From assembly GCA_036510875.1 (NCBI GenBank), contig DATCDE010000106.1, positions 1-44,364 on the forward strand: DNA of 44,364 bases, read 5' to 3'. Positions 8,899 to 16,773 of the stretch are shown here, in pieces. The stretch's first letter is position 1; each line of letters opens with the position of its first letter. Under the pieces are notes generated by a model. It ran no database searches. It had not been told where the DNA came from and saw only the letters and a program-made list of their open reading frames with translations. A program made the translations under genes and the position numbers. The DNA is from Actinomycetes bacterium. Lineage in GTDB: Bacteria; Actinomycetota; Actinomycetes; Prado026.

Positions 8899-9782
8899 CG
8901 AGCAGCCCCAAGTCGTCGAGCAGCTGGCCGGACAGCCGGGCCAGCGGGCCTCGGCCGGCACGAGCAGGTAGGTGGTCCGGGCCGTGGCGAGGGCGACCTC
9001 GGCCGCGGGGTCCGGCCGGCGGGGCAGGTCGACCACCATGAGGTGGCGGCCGCGCCGGGCCGCGCTGACCGCCGCGGCCATGGCCTGGGGGGCACCGCGA
9101 GGACGTCGCCGCGGTCCCAAGAGAGCAGGGTCAGGCCGTCGATCCGGGGCAGCGCGTCATCCAGCGCCGCAGTGGCGACCCGGCCGCGGGCCCCGGCCAG
9201 GTCGGGCCAGCGCACGCCCTGGAGGTCCTCACCGCCCACCACGAGGTCGAGCCCGCCGCCCAACGGGTCCGCATCGACGAGCACGGTGGCCAGGCTCCGG
9301 CGGACGGCGGTCACGGCCAGCGCGGCGGCCAGGGTCGAGGCGCCCGCCCCGCCTCGGCCGCCCACGACGCACACCAGCGGCGCCGCGGACCCGGACTCGA
9401 CCGCGTCGGCCAGCCGCTCGGCGAGCCACGGCTCGGCGTCCGGCAGGAAGGCCACGTGCCCGGCCCCGACCGCCACCCCGCGCTGACACACCTGCGCGTC
9501 GTCCAGGTCGAGGCCCACGAGCACCACGCCGGGGCGCCGGGTCGGGCCGGCCGCGGCCACCTGGTCCGCGAGGTCGTCGCCCAGCAGCACGAGCGGGGCT
9601 CGTGGCCACGCCCGCCGGGCCGCGCCGGCGTCGGCCGCCACCTCGACCTCCACGCCGGCCGCAGCGGCCAGCCGCAGCAGGTCGTCGACCAGCCCGGGGT
9701 CGGCGGTGGCCAGCAACGGCCGGGCGGCACGGTCCACGGCGTTCTCGTCGAGGAAATCGGGGGATGACGGGCCGAGGGACAC
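8870..9782 (-). pseudogene. cpaE/ssd-like septum-site/pilus ATPase, decayed
   Basis: The GTG at 9782, with AGGAG about 10 nt upstream, opens a CpaE-like protein with the deviant Walker A GGRGGAGAST, then VLVDADPLGGGLDLVVGG and LLSWDRGDVLAVPP. At the run of six G at 9087-9092 one base is lost relative to the expected frame. Reading continues in the next frame as QAMAAAVSAARRGRHLMVVDLP and TYLLVPAEA. A second junction near 8950 drops the following 60-80 codons and shifts frame again into LARLSGQLLDDLGLLGGRRR, ending at TGA 8870-8872. Two frameshifts plus an internal deletion mark it as a pseudogene. In intact loci CpaE localises Tad pilus assembly; the mycobacterial relative is Rv3660c. Confidence 0.85.
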
Positions 9783-9809
9783 CGGGGTCTCCTGGACGAC
9801 GAGAGAGGC

Positions 9810-9829
9810 GGACCAGGCCAGCCTGGTCC
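9810..9829. promoter_or_regulatory. 8-bp hairpin in the tad remnant leader
   Basis: GGACCAGG and CCTGGTCC pair perfectly around a CCAG loop, 28-47 nt upstream of the cpaE remnant start. It could be an operator or RNA hairpin left from regulation of the former pilus operon. Confidence 0.35.
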
Positions 9830-9902
9830 CCCGCGCATGTCCCGGACCGGTCGCGGTCCGCACCTGTGGAAGGCCACCAGCGACGAATCGGCTGTGGACA
9901 GG

Positions 9903-9939
9903 GGACGGCCCCCGCTGGGGGGGAGAGCGGGGGCCGTCC
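9903..9939. terminator. 14-bp perfect hairpin with purine loop
   Basis: GGACGGCCCCCGCT (9903-9916) pairs perfectly with AGCGGGGGCCGTCC (9926-9939) around a 9-nt G-rich loop. It stands in the divergent region between the cpaE remnant and the HAD gene, where a terminator is not obviously needed. It may be an attenuator of the tad leader or the end of a short transcript. No T-tract follows on either strand. Confidence 0.4.
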
Positions 9940-10091
9940 GCTCGGTCCATGCCCGGGGGGGAGGGGTCCGGATCGAGCTGGTAAGGGTTCGCCGCCTAGA
10001 GGTTCCCCCTGACCGTTTTCATGGTGTACCCGGGCGCCGCCCCAGGCAAACCCCCAGCCCGACCGGAACGTCCAGATTCGCCCGGTTGGCC

Positions 10092-10097
10092 TATCCT
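10092..10097 (+). promoter_or_regulatory. -10 hexamer TATCCT for leaderless HAD transcript
   Basis: TATCCT ends 6 nt before the GTG at 10104, the spacing expected when transcription starts at the first base of the start codon. No ribosome binding site is present upstream of this GTG. Confidence 0.55.
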
Positions 10098-10103
10098 CGA
10101 CAG

Positions 10104-10913
10104 GTGTCCCCCCCGACCACCGGTCCGCGCGCTGCCGCGTTCTTCGACCTGGACAAGACGATCATCGCGAAGTCCAGCTCGCTCGCCTTCTCGCGCCCGT
10201 TCTACCGCGGGGGCCTGATCAACCGGGGCGCGGTGCTGCGCAGCGCCTACGCGCAGTTCGTGTACCTGCTCGGCGGTGCCGACCACGACCAGATGGAGCG
10301 GATGCGGGCCTACCTGCAGGAGATGTGCGAGGGCTGGCCGGTCGAGCAGGTGCAGGCCATCGTGGCCGAGACCGTGCACGACCTGATCGACCCGCTGATC
10401 TACGCCGAGGCCGTCGACCTGGTCGAGCAGCACCACGCCGCCGGCGAGGACGTAGTCATCGTCAGCTCGTCCGGCGCGGAGGTGGTCGAGCCGATCGGCG
10501 AGATGCTCGGCGCCGACCATGTCATCGCGACCCGGATGGTGGTCGAGGACGGCAAGTACAGCGGGGAGATCGCGTTCTACGCCTACGGCGAGCACAAGGC
10601 CGAGGCGATCCGCGAGCTCGCGGCCGAGCGCGGCTACGACCTGGCCGCCTGCTCAGCGTACTCCGACTCGGCCACCGACCTGCCGATGCTGGACGAGGTC
10701 GGCCACCCGTTCGCGGTCAACCCGGACAAGGCGCTGCGGGCGGCTGCGGCCGAGCGGGGCTGGCCGGTGCTGGACTTCGCCACCCCGGTGGGTCTGCGCC
10801 GCCGGACGCCGCAGCTGCCGAACCGCAGGGTCACCCTGGCCACCGTCGGCGCGGCCACCGCGGCCGGCATCGTCTGGTACGCCGGACGCCGGATGGGCCA
10901 CCGCTCAGTCTGA
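10104..10913 (+). CDS. HAD-IB family phosphatase (SerB/CicA-like; Rv3661 type)
   Basis: The 269-aa haloacid-dehalogenase phosphatase has motif I FFDLDKTII (nucleophile Asp and acid/base Asp), motif II VSSSGAEVVEPI with the conserved serine, and motif III/IV YSDSATDLPMLDEVG. A cap insertion lies between motifs I and II, as in the SerB/HAD-IB subfamily. A hydrophobic C-terminal helix (VTLATVGAATAAGIVWYAG) may anchor it to the membrane. The substrate is unknown. The GTG at 10104 is chosen because motif I begins about 15 residues later and a TATCCT promoter lies just upstream. The gene is the conserved partner flanking the Tad locus in actinobacteria. It overlaps the convergent Fic-like gene by 9 bp. 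Confidence 0.88.
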   Translation: MSPPTTGPRAAAFFDLDKTIIAKSSSLAFSRPFYRGGLINRGAVLRSAYAQFVYLLGGADHDQMERMRAYLQEMCEGWPVEQVQAIVAETVHDLIDPLIYAEAVDLVEQHHAAGEDVVIVSSSGAEVVEPIGEMLGADHVIATRMVVEDGKYSGEIAFYAYGEHKAEAIRELAAERGYDLAACSAYSDSATDLPMLDEVGHPFAVNPDKALRAAAAERGWPVLDFATPVGLRRRTPQLPNRRVTLATVGAATAAGIVWYAGRRMGHRSV

Positions 10914-11669
10914 CGCCGTCAGCTCGGCGGCCACCCGCCGCGCGGCCCTGGCGCCCAGCGCCGTCGCCTGGGCGCAGTGCCCCACCCAGGCGGCCAGCCC
11001 GTCCGGGTCCCCGCTGCGGTAGCCGTCCAGCGCCTGCGCGTAGGCGTCCGCTCCCAGCTCCAGATGGCCGACCTCGGGGATGGTGACCCCCTTCGGGTCC
11101 AGCCCGCCGGCGAGCAGCGCCAGCCGCGACGATGCCCGGGCCACCAGCCCGTTGGCCACGACGAACGGCGCCAACGCGAGCAGCTCGCCGTGGACGACGG
11201 CCGCGACGACGACGGCCGGGGTCCGCCCCGGGGCGGTGACGGTCTCCGCCAGCGCGGCGAGCCGGGAGCTCACCTGCGGGTCGGGACGCGGCCGGCCCAG
11301 CTCGGCGTCGGGGGCCAGCCCGGCGCCGGCCAGGCTGGCCAGCCGGGCCATCGCCTGCAGCGGCGCCCGCTGCCACACCGCGGCCAGCCCGGCGACCTCA
11401 GTGGTCACTCGCAGCGCCGCGTGCCGCAGCGCCGCATGGGCGTCGTCCGGGAACGCCGGGTGGAACGCGTCCTGTTCCCCAGGCGCGCCCTCCAGCACGG
11501 CCGAGGCCCAGGCCCCGCGGCGCAGCCCCTCGGCCCCGACCTCCGCGACCCGGCTGCGCAGCTCCGGGCGCATCAGGTCGCGCAGCAGCCCATCGGTGGC
11601 ACCCCGTGCGGCCTCCACCGCCTCGAACACCCCGGGGAGAGCGGCTAGGGCGTCCAGCGGCGCAGTCAC
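10905..11669 (-). CDS. Fic-fold-like protein with degenerate active site (Rv3662c-type conserved protein)
   Basis: This 254-aa soluble, alpha-helical, alanine-rich protein is often annotated only as hypothetical or oxidoreductase. Residues 160-178 (HGELLALAPFVVANGLVAR) line up with the Fic signature HPFxDGNGRxxR and its preceding helix. The catalytic histidine is Ala167, the Asp is Val171, the first Gly is Ala172 and the Arg is Leu175, while P168, F169, N173, G174 and R178 are kept. It is followed by GLDP, also common in Fic proteins. AMPylation is therefore unlikely; a binding or scaffold role is an inference. The GTG at 11669 is supported by the N-terminal alignment only. It sits in its conserved place next to the HAD gene. 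Confidence 0.6.
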   Translation of the reverse strand: MTAPLDALAALPGVFEAVEAARGATDGLLRDLMRPELRSRVAEVGAEGLRRGAWASAVLEGAPGEQDAFHPAFPDDAHAALRHAALRVTTEVAGLAAVWQRAPLQAMARLASLAGAGLAPDAELGRPRPDPQVSSRLAALAETVTAPGRTPAVVVAAVVHGELLALAPFVVANGLVARASSRLALLAGGLDPKGVTIPEVGHLELGADAYAQALDGYRSGDPDGLAAWVGHCAQATALGARAARRVAAELTASD

Positions 11670-11868
11670 GGCCCCGATGCTCGCAGCCGCGCCCCTGGCG
11701 GACGTTCCGCGGGGTGCCGCTGCGCCTCGGCTGTGCGCTCAGTTCGGCCGCGGACCTGCAGACCTACCCGATAGGCTGCCCACCGCGTCACAGAGTGCCC
11801 GCGCCCGCGGGGCGGCCGCACCCGGAAGGGCGTGCGCCACCGCGCTGTTGACGGGACGAGGGGCTGAC
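11670..11868. other. Divergent intergenic region, Fic-like gene / CWB2 gene
   Basis: This 199-nt spacer separates divergent genes. I see no hairpin or operator of note; a possible -10 (TAGGCT) lies near 11773 on the plus strand. The CWB2 gene has a GAGGGG ribosome site near 11858. Confidence 0.4.
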
Positions 11869-14352
11869 GTGACGCGAAACCGACGGCGGGTCGGCACCTG
11901 TCTGGGCGTGCTCGCGGCCGCATCGGCCATGGTGGCGGCGGTCTCTGCGGTGCCGGTCCAGGCCGTGGTGGCCGCGGGGGCCGCCGACTCCGTGGAGCGG
12001 GTCTTCGGGGTCGACCGGTTCGCCACCGCGATCTCTGTGTCCCAGTCACTGTGGGCGGACCACGGGGCCGACCCCACGGCCCAGGCTGGCGCGGTCGTGC
12101 TCGCGCGCTCGGACGACTTCACTGACGCGCTTGCGGGGGTGCCGCTGGCGGCCGACAGGGGCGGACCGCTGCTGCTCACGCCGACTGCCACGCTGCACCC
12201 GAGCACCGAGGCCGAGATCAAGCGCATCCTGCCTCCCGGCGCGACCGTGTACCTGCTCGGAGGCATCGGGGCGCTGAGCCAGGCAGTCGCGGACAGGGTG
12301 ACCGCCGACGGGTTCGTCCCGGTGCGCCTGGGCGGTGCCACCCGGATCGACACCGCCCTCGCCATCGCCGACGCCCAACCTGCAAGCAGCGACCTGGTGC
12401 TGCTCACGACCGGCCTGAACTTCCCGGACGCCCTCGCCGCCGGGGCCGCCGCCGGCGCCAAACACGGCGTCGTCCTCCTCACGCAGGGCAGCACGATGCC
12501 CGCAGGCGTGACGAAATGGATCACTGCGCACAAGACCTCCGCGTCGGTCGTCGCGGCGGTCGGCGGGCCGGCCGCCGCGGCCTACCCCACCGCTGACCGC
12601 ACCCTCGTCGGCGCTGACCGGTACGCCACCGCGACCCTGGTGGCCAACGAGTTCTTCACTCAGCCCGCCCCTCCGGCGAGGTTCGCCCTGGCCAGCGGCG
12701 TGAGCTTCCCCGATGCGCTTAGCGGCGGCGCCTGGGCGGCCACCGTCGGCGTCCCCATGCTGCTCACCCTGCCGACGACCCTGTCCTCCGCAACCGCCTC
12801 CTACCTGACCGCGCACACGGCCACGATCACGGGCGGAGTCCTGCTCGGCGGCCCCGGCGCCGTGGACGAGCCCACCCGACTCGCTGCGGAGGCCCTAGTC
12901 CTCGTCCCCGTCCCTGTCGCGCCGGTCAGCCCGGCAGCGTCCGTCGACCTCGGTCCCACCATGTCACCCCGGCCCGATCCGTCCGTGACCGACTTCGTGG
13001 TGGCCTGCCCCTCGGGGACGGCCACGGCCACCGTCACCGCTCAGGCCGGCGGCTCCGTGGTGCTCGACGGCCATCCGGCGCTCACAGCGTCGGAGAGCGT
13101 CACGGTTCCGCTGGCCCCGGGCCAGGCGGTGCGCTGGACGCTGGCCTGGCCGGGCCGAGCCGCCGTGGAGCAGCAGGCGCGCTGCCTCCCCGCGGACTTC
13201 CCGGCGTGGCAGGCCACCCGAACGGGGACTCCGGCGAGCCAGTGGTACGTGCTCGCTCCGACGTCCGGGACTGCTGCTCCCGCCATCGGGAACCCGTTGT
13301 ACGTCGTCGTCGCGGACGACTACGGCACCCCGGTGTGGTGGCAGTCGGTGACGAACTATCGACCCGTCGACGCCAAACTGTCTCCCGGTGGGGGGCTGAT
13401 ATGGGCCGAGGCGGGCATCTTCTACTCACTGGCCTCGGTGTACCACCAGGTCGGCTGGGACGGCACCGCCCAGGGGGTCGTCGGTGCGGGAGCCCAACTG
13501 GACCAGCACGACCTAGTTCCTGCCCAGGGGGGCGGGTGGTACGCGATCCGTTACCTGCCGCGCGACTGCGTGGGGACTGGCACCGACTGCACGGACATGA
13601 CGGCGTTCGGCGGCTCGACGGCCGCGACCATCATCGACTGCGAGATCGTCAAGCTGGACGCCGCAGGCTCTGTGGTCTGGACCTGGAAGACCCGTGACCA
13701 CCTCGCGTTCGCCGAGTGGGCCGATCTGGTTCCCACCTCGCACATCGAGCAGGCCCATGCGGTGATCAACGGCAACGACTACTGGGACATCATCCACCTC
13801 AACTCGGTGGAGGACGACGGCGACGGCCTCATCATCTCCTCGCGCAACCTCGACGCCGTCTACCGGATCAACAAGTCTGACGGCTCGATCGACTGGAAGC
13901 TGGGTGGCACCCCAACGCCGAGGAGCTTGGCCGTCCCGGGCGCGGACAGGTATCCCCTCCTCAACTCCCAGCATGACGCGCGCCGGCTGCCGAACGGTCA
14001 TGTCACGGTGTTCGACAACGGCACCGAGGGGCTGCGCGTCCCTCGCGTGCTGGAGATGGCCGTCGATCCGGTGACACTCACCGCATCGGTGGTGCGCACG
14101 GTCCGGGACGCGCGGGAGACCTCCTCTCCCTGCTGCGGCAGCGCCCGGCCGGTAGCGTCCGGCGGGTTCGCGATCGCCTGGGGTGGCACCGGCTTGTTCA
14201 CCGAGACCGACGCGGCGGGCAGTCCGGTGCTGTCCATCGACCTCGGGGCCGTCTTCAGCTACCGCGTGGTGCCGGTGCCACCCGGCGAGGTGTCTCGCGC
14301 GACCCTGCAGTCGGGCATGGACGCGATGCACCCGCGGCCCACTGGCGGCTAG
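11869..14352 (+). CDS. Secreted CWB2-repeat protein fused to an arylsulfotransferase-like (ASST) domain
   Basis: The 827-aa exported protein has a signal peptide at residues 1-32 (RRR n-region, hydrophobic core, VQA cleavage site). Three cell-wall-binding type 2 repeats span roughly residues 35-350, each with a GxDRF/YATA or RIDTA start and an F(P/T)DAL motif plus a LLTP/LLGG strand. A low-complexity proline-rich linker follows. From about residue 455 to 810 there is an ASST/Arylsulfotran_2 beta-propeller, with IIHLNSVEDDGDGLIISSRN, DAVYRINKSDGSIDWKLGG and NSQHDARRLPNGHVTVFDNG. CWB2 repeats usually attach proteins non-covalently to cell-wall polymers; the ASST family moves sulfate between phenols. 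Whether it is catalytic is open. The GTG at 11869 has a GAGGGG ribosome site. Confidence 0.85.
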   Translation: MTRNRRRVGTCLGVLAAASAMVAAVSAVPVQAVVAAGAADSVERVFGVDRFATAISVSQSLWADHGADPTAQAGAVVLARSDDFTDALAGVPLAADRGGPLLLTPTATLHPSTEAEIKRILPPGATVYLLGGIGALSQAVADRVTADGFVPVRLGGATRIDTALAIADAQPASSDLVLLTTGLNFPDALAAGAAAGAKHGVVLLTQGSTMPAGVTKWITAHKTSASVVAAVGGPAAAAYPTADRTLVGADRYATATLVANEFFTQPAPPARFALASGVSFPDALSGGAWAATVGVPMLLTLPTTLSSATASYLTAHTATITGGVLLGGPGAVDEPTRLAAEALVLVPVPVAPVSPAASVDLGPTMSPRPDPSVTDFVVACPSGTATATVTAQAGGSVVLDGHPALTASESVTVPLAPGQAVRWTLAWPGRAAVEQQARCLPADFPAWQATRTGTPASQWYVLAPTSGTAAPAIGNPLYVVVADDYGTPVWWQSVTNYRPVDAKLSPGGGLIWAEAGIFYSLASVYHQVGWDGTAQGVVGAGAQLDQHDLVPAQGGGWYAIRYLPRDCVGTGTDCTDMTAFGGSTAATIIDCEIVKLDAAGSVVWTWKTRDHLAFAEWADLVPTSHIEQAHAVINGNDYWDIIHLNSVEDDGDGLIISSRNLDAVYRINKSDGSIDWKLGGTPTPRSLAVPGADRYPLLNSQHDARRLPNGHVTVFDNGTEGLRVPRVLEMAVDPVTLTASVVRTVRDARETSSPCCGSARPVASGGFAIAWGGTGLFTETDAAGSPVLSIDLGAVFSYRVVPVPPGEVSRATLQSGMDAMHPRPTGG

Positions 14353-14408
14353 CCCCTCCCGCGCTGCGTCATCGAGGACAACGGCTTCGCGAGGTACCTG
14401 TTCGGCGC

Positions 14409-14414
14409 TAGCGT
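14409..14414 (+). promoter_or_regulatory. -10 hexamer TAGCGT for leaderless lytS-type transcript
   Basis: TAGCGT ends 6 nt before the GTG start at 14421, the leaderless spacing seen repeatedly in this window. It would drive the whole kinase-regulator-symporter operon. Confidence 0.5.
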
Positions 14415-14420
14415 CCTGCC

Positions 14421-15599
14421 GTGTCGTCCGAGGTCGCCGGTGCCCTGGTGGGGATCGCCGCGGCCGGACTGGCGCTGCTGCTGTGGCGGCTGCGCTCCGG
14501 CGACCGCTCGCTGGGCTCGGCCGCCGATCGGACGACGTACGCCACCCTGCACACGGCGTCCCAGGCCTCGCCGCACCTGCGTGGGGGGCTGACGGCGGAC
14601 GGCGCCCGCCGGGCCGTGCGGCCGCTGCGCAACCTGCTCGCCGCCCCGGCGCTGGCCCTGGTGTCCACCGACGCCGTCCTGGCCTGGGACGGCATCGGCG
14701 AGGAGTACCGAGCCCACGCCCTCACCGACGCCCGCACCACGCTGGAGACCGGTCGCACCGTGCCGCTCGGGCCGGACCGGCCGGGGGCAGCGCTGCACGA
14801 GTCACTGCAGCACGCCGTGGTGGCACCGCTGGTCCTCGACGAGGTGGTGGTGGGCGCGCTCGTGGCCTACGCGCCGGTCGACTCGGCCGGCCTTCTGCGG
14901 GCGGTCGACGAGGTTGCGCGGTTCGCCTCGACCCAGCTCGAGCTGGGCGAGCTGGACCGCTCGCGCGAGCGCACCATGGAGGCGGAGGTGCGGGCGCTGC
15001 GCGCGCAGATCAGCCCGCACTTCGTCTACAACGCGCTGTCCGCGATCGCGTCGTTCGTGCGCACCGACCCGGAGCGGGCCCGCGAGCTGCTGCTGGAGTT
15101 CGCCGACTACACCCGCTACTCGTTTCGCAAGCACGGCGACTTCACCACGCTGTCCGCCGAGCTGGAGTCGATCGACCGCTATCTGGCGCTGGAGCGGGCC
15201 CGGTTCGGCGACCGGCTGTCGGTCACTGTGCGGGTAGCCCCCGAGGTGCTCTCGGTGGCGCTGCCGTTCCTGTGCCTGCAGCCGCTCGTGGAGAACGCCG
15301 TCCAGCACGGCCTGGCCCCGAAGCCAGGGCCGGGCAACGTGCAGGTCGTCGCCGAGGACGCCGGACCGGAGTGCCTCATTACGGTGGAGGACGACGGCAT
15401 CGGCATGGACCCGGCCGAGCTGCAGCGCGTCCTGACCCGGGAGACCACGAACGACAGCATCGGCCTGGCGAACGTCGACGAACGGCTGCGGTCGGTCTAC
15501 GGCGACGCCTACGGTCTGCTGATCGAGACCGCCCCGGAGGCCGGGACCAAGGTCTCGCTCCGCATACCCAAGTTCCGTTCGGGGGTGCACGCCACGTGA
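14421..15599 (+). CDS. LytS/YpdA-type sensor histidine kinase
   Basis: The 392-aa kinase has one N-terminal membrane helix (residues ~5-23), a GAF-like input region (about 40-180) and a His_kinase domain. The phospho-accepting histidine lies in ISPHFVYNALSAIASFV, the N-box in LVENAVQHGL, and the ATP lid in DDGIGMDPAEL, followed by GLANVDERLRSVYGD. Such kinases pair with LytTR-domain regulators and often control transporters of small metabolites. Here the GTGA overlap with the regulator gene, and then with a small membrane protein and a solute symporter, points to control of carboxylate uptake, an inference from context. The signal is probably cytosolic or membrane-derived because no large extracellular loop is present. 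Confidence 0.9.
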   Translation: MSSEVAGALVGIAAAGLALLLWRLRSGDRSLGSAADRTTYATLHTASQASPHLRGGLTADGARRAVRPLRNLLAAPALALVSTDAVLAWDGIGEEYRAHALTDARTTLETGRTVPLGPDRPGAALHESLQHAVVAPLVLDEVVVGALVAYAPVDSAGLLRAVDEVARFASTQLELGELDRSRERTMEAEVRALRAQISPHFVYNALSAIASFVRTDPERARELLLEFADYTRYSFRKHGDFTTLSAELESIDRYLALERARFGDRLSVTVRVAPEVLSVALPFLCLQPLVENAVQHGLAPKPGPGNVQVVAEDAGPECLITVEDDGIGMDPAELQRVLTRETTNDSIGLANVDERLRSVYGDAYGLLIETAPEAGTKVSLRIPKFRSGVHAT

Positions 15600-16393
15600 C
15601 CGAGGACGCCGAGGCCGGCCGCCCAGCGGAGCGCCGGCTGCGGCTGCTCGCCGTAGACGACGAACCGGCCGCGCTGGCCGACCTGGCCTGGATGCTCAGC
15701 CAGGACCCGCGGGTGGGCAGCCTGCGCAGCGCCGACGACGGGCCGACCGCGCTGAAGGCGCTGCAGGAGGAGACCTTCGACGCGGTCTTCCTGGACATCC
15801 GGATGCCCAGCCTTGACGGCTTGGACGTCACCCGGGTGCTCAGCCGGTTCGCCGAGCCGGTCCCGGTCGTCTTCGTCACCGCCTACGAGGACTTCGCGAT
15901 CGACGCGTTCGAGCTCAGCGCGGTCGACTACGTGCTCAAGCCGGTGCGCCAGGAACGTCTCGCCGAGGCCATCCGCCGGGTGGCCGCGGCCACCGGTCCG
16001 GCCACGGGCGAGACGGCCGCGGAGCCCGACGAGACCATCGCGGTCGAGCTGGGCGGGGTGACCCGGTTCGTGCGCCGCTCCGCCGTGCGGTTCGTGGAGG
16101 CGCACGGCGACTACGCCCGGCTGCACACGGCCACCGAGAGCCACCTGGTCCGGGTGTCGCTGGCCGCCCTCGAGGAACGCTGGCTGCCGGCCGGGTTCGT
16201 CCGCATCCACCGGCGGTACCTCGTCGCGACCCGCGAGATCGTGGAGCTGCGCAGCGACTCGGGCCGCGCCAGCGTGGTGCTCAACGGCGACGTCGAGCTG
16301 CCGGTGGCCCGGCGGCACGCGCGGGACGTCCGGGAACGGCTGCTCCGGGCCAGCCGGCCGGACCGTAGCCGGCCGGCCGGCGGTGGGCCGTGA
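15596..16393 (+). CDS. LytTR-family response regulator
   Basis: The 265-aa regulator has a receiver domain at residues ~15-130: VDDEPAAL acidic pair, phospho-acceptor Asp in AVFLDIRMPSLDG, switch Thr in VVFVTAYED, and Lys in DYVLKPVRQ. A LytTR DNA-binding domain follows at ~150-255, with VRFVEAHGDYARLHT and FVRIHRRYLVA. It starts with GTG inside the kinase stop (GTGA), so the two are translationally coupled. LytTR regulators bind direct repeats upstream of target promoters; its likely targets are this operon or the nearby acetate genes, but I could not identify paired repeats. Confidence 0.92.
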   Translation: MTEDAEAGRPAERRLRLLAVDDEPAALADLAWMLSQDPRVGSLRSADDGPTALKALQEETFDAVFLDIRMPSLDGLDVTRVLSRFAEPVPVVFVTAYEDFAIDAFELSAVDYVLKPVRQERLAEAIRRVAAATGPATGETAAEPDETIAVELGGVTRFVRRSAVRFVEAHGDYARLHTATESHLVRVSLAALEERWLPAGFVRIHRRYLVATREIVELRSDSGRASVVLNGDVELPVARRHARDVRERLLRASRPDRSRPAGGGP

Positions 16394-16773
16394 CCGAGCC
16401 GACCGGGCGCCCCCGGCGGGTCGCCGTCTCCCACCCCCGCACCAGGGCTGCCCGGCGCAGCGGCGGCTACGTGCCGCGGGGCGAGCTACGGGCCATGACC
16501 CCGATCGGGGCGCTCTACCTGCGCTCGCTGATCCGGTCCCAGCTGCGGCTTTCCTTCGTCGTGCTGGCCGGGCTCGGGCTGGCGATCGGGCTGCTGCCGG
16601 TGCTGGCCGTCGTCTCGCCCCGGCTGGTCAACGTGCGGGTCCTGGGGCTCCCGCTCCCGTGGCTGGTGCTGGGCGTCCTCGTGTTCCCCGCGATGGTCGG
16701 GGCCGCCGCCTGGTACGTACGGGCGGTGGAGCGCACCGAACGGCAGTTCGTCGACCTGGTGGAGCACCAGTGA
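16390..16773 (+). CDS. Small two-TM membrane protein preceding the symporter (DUF485-like)
   Basis: The 127-aa protein has a basic N-terminal 45 residues and two hydrophobic helices (LSFVVLAGLGLAIGLLPVLAVV, about residues 54-75, and LPWLVLGVLVFPAMVGAAAWYV, about 90-111), then a charged tail ERTERQFVDLVEHQ. It overlaps both neighbours by GTGA. DUF485/YjcH proteins precede acetate permease ActP in many bacteria, and the size, topology and position fit that role, though sequence similarity is judged only by eye. Probable function is as a partner or small subunit of the following symporter. Confidence 0.65.
   Translation: MTEPTGRPRRVAVSHPRTRAARRSGGYVPRGELRAMTPIGALYLRSLIRSQLRLSFVVLAGLGLAIGLLPVLAVVSPRLVNVRVLGLPLPWLVLGVLVFPAMVGAAAWYVRAVERTERQFVDLVEHQ

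Larger units (their letters stand above)
9783..10103. other. Intergenic region with two strong hairpins
   Basis: This 321-nt divergent spacer holds the leader of the decayed tad operon and the promoter of the HAD hydrolase. It contains an 8-bp hairpin at 9810-9829 and a 14-bp hairpin at 9903-9939, described separately, and a leaderless-type promoter at 10092-10097. I see no open reading frame with coding support in it. Confidence 0.6.

Noticed and set aside
8239-9120. Single 293-codon protein on the minus strand
   Set aside because: It is an artificial join of a cpaE fragment and a tadA fragment in one frame; described as two pseudogene remnants instead.
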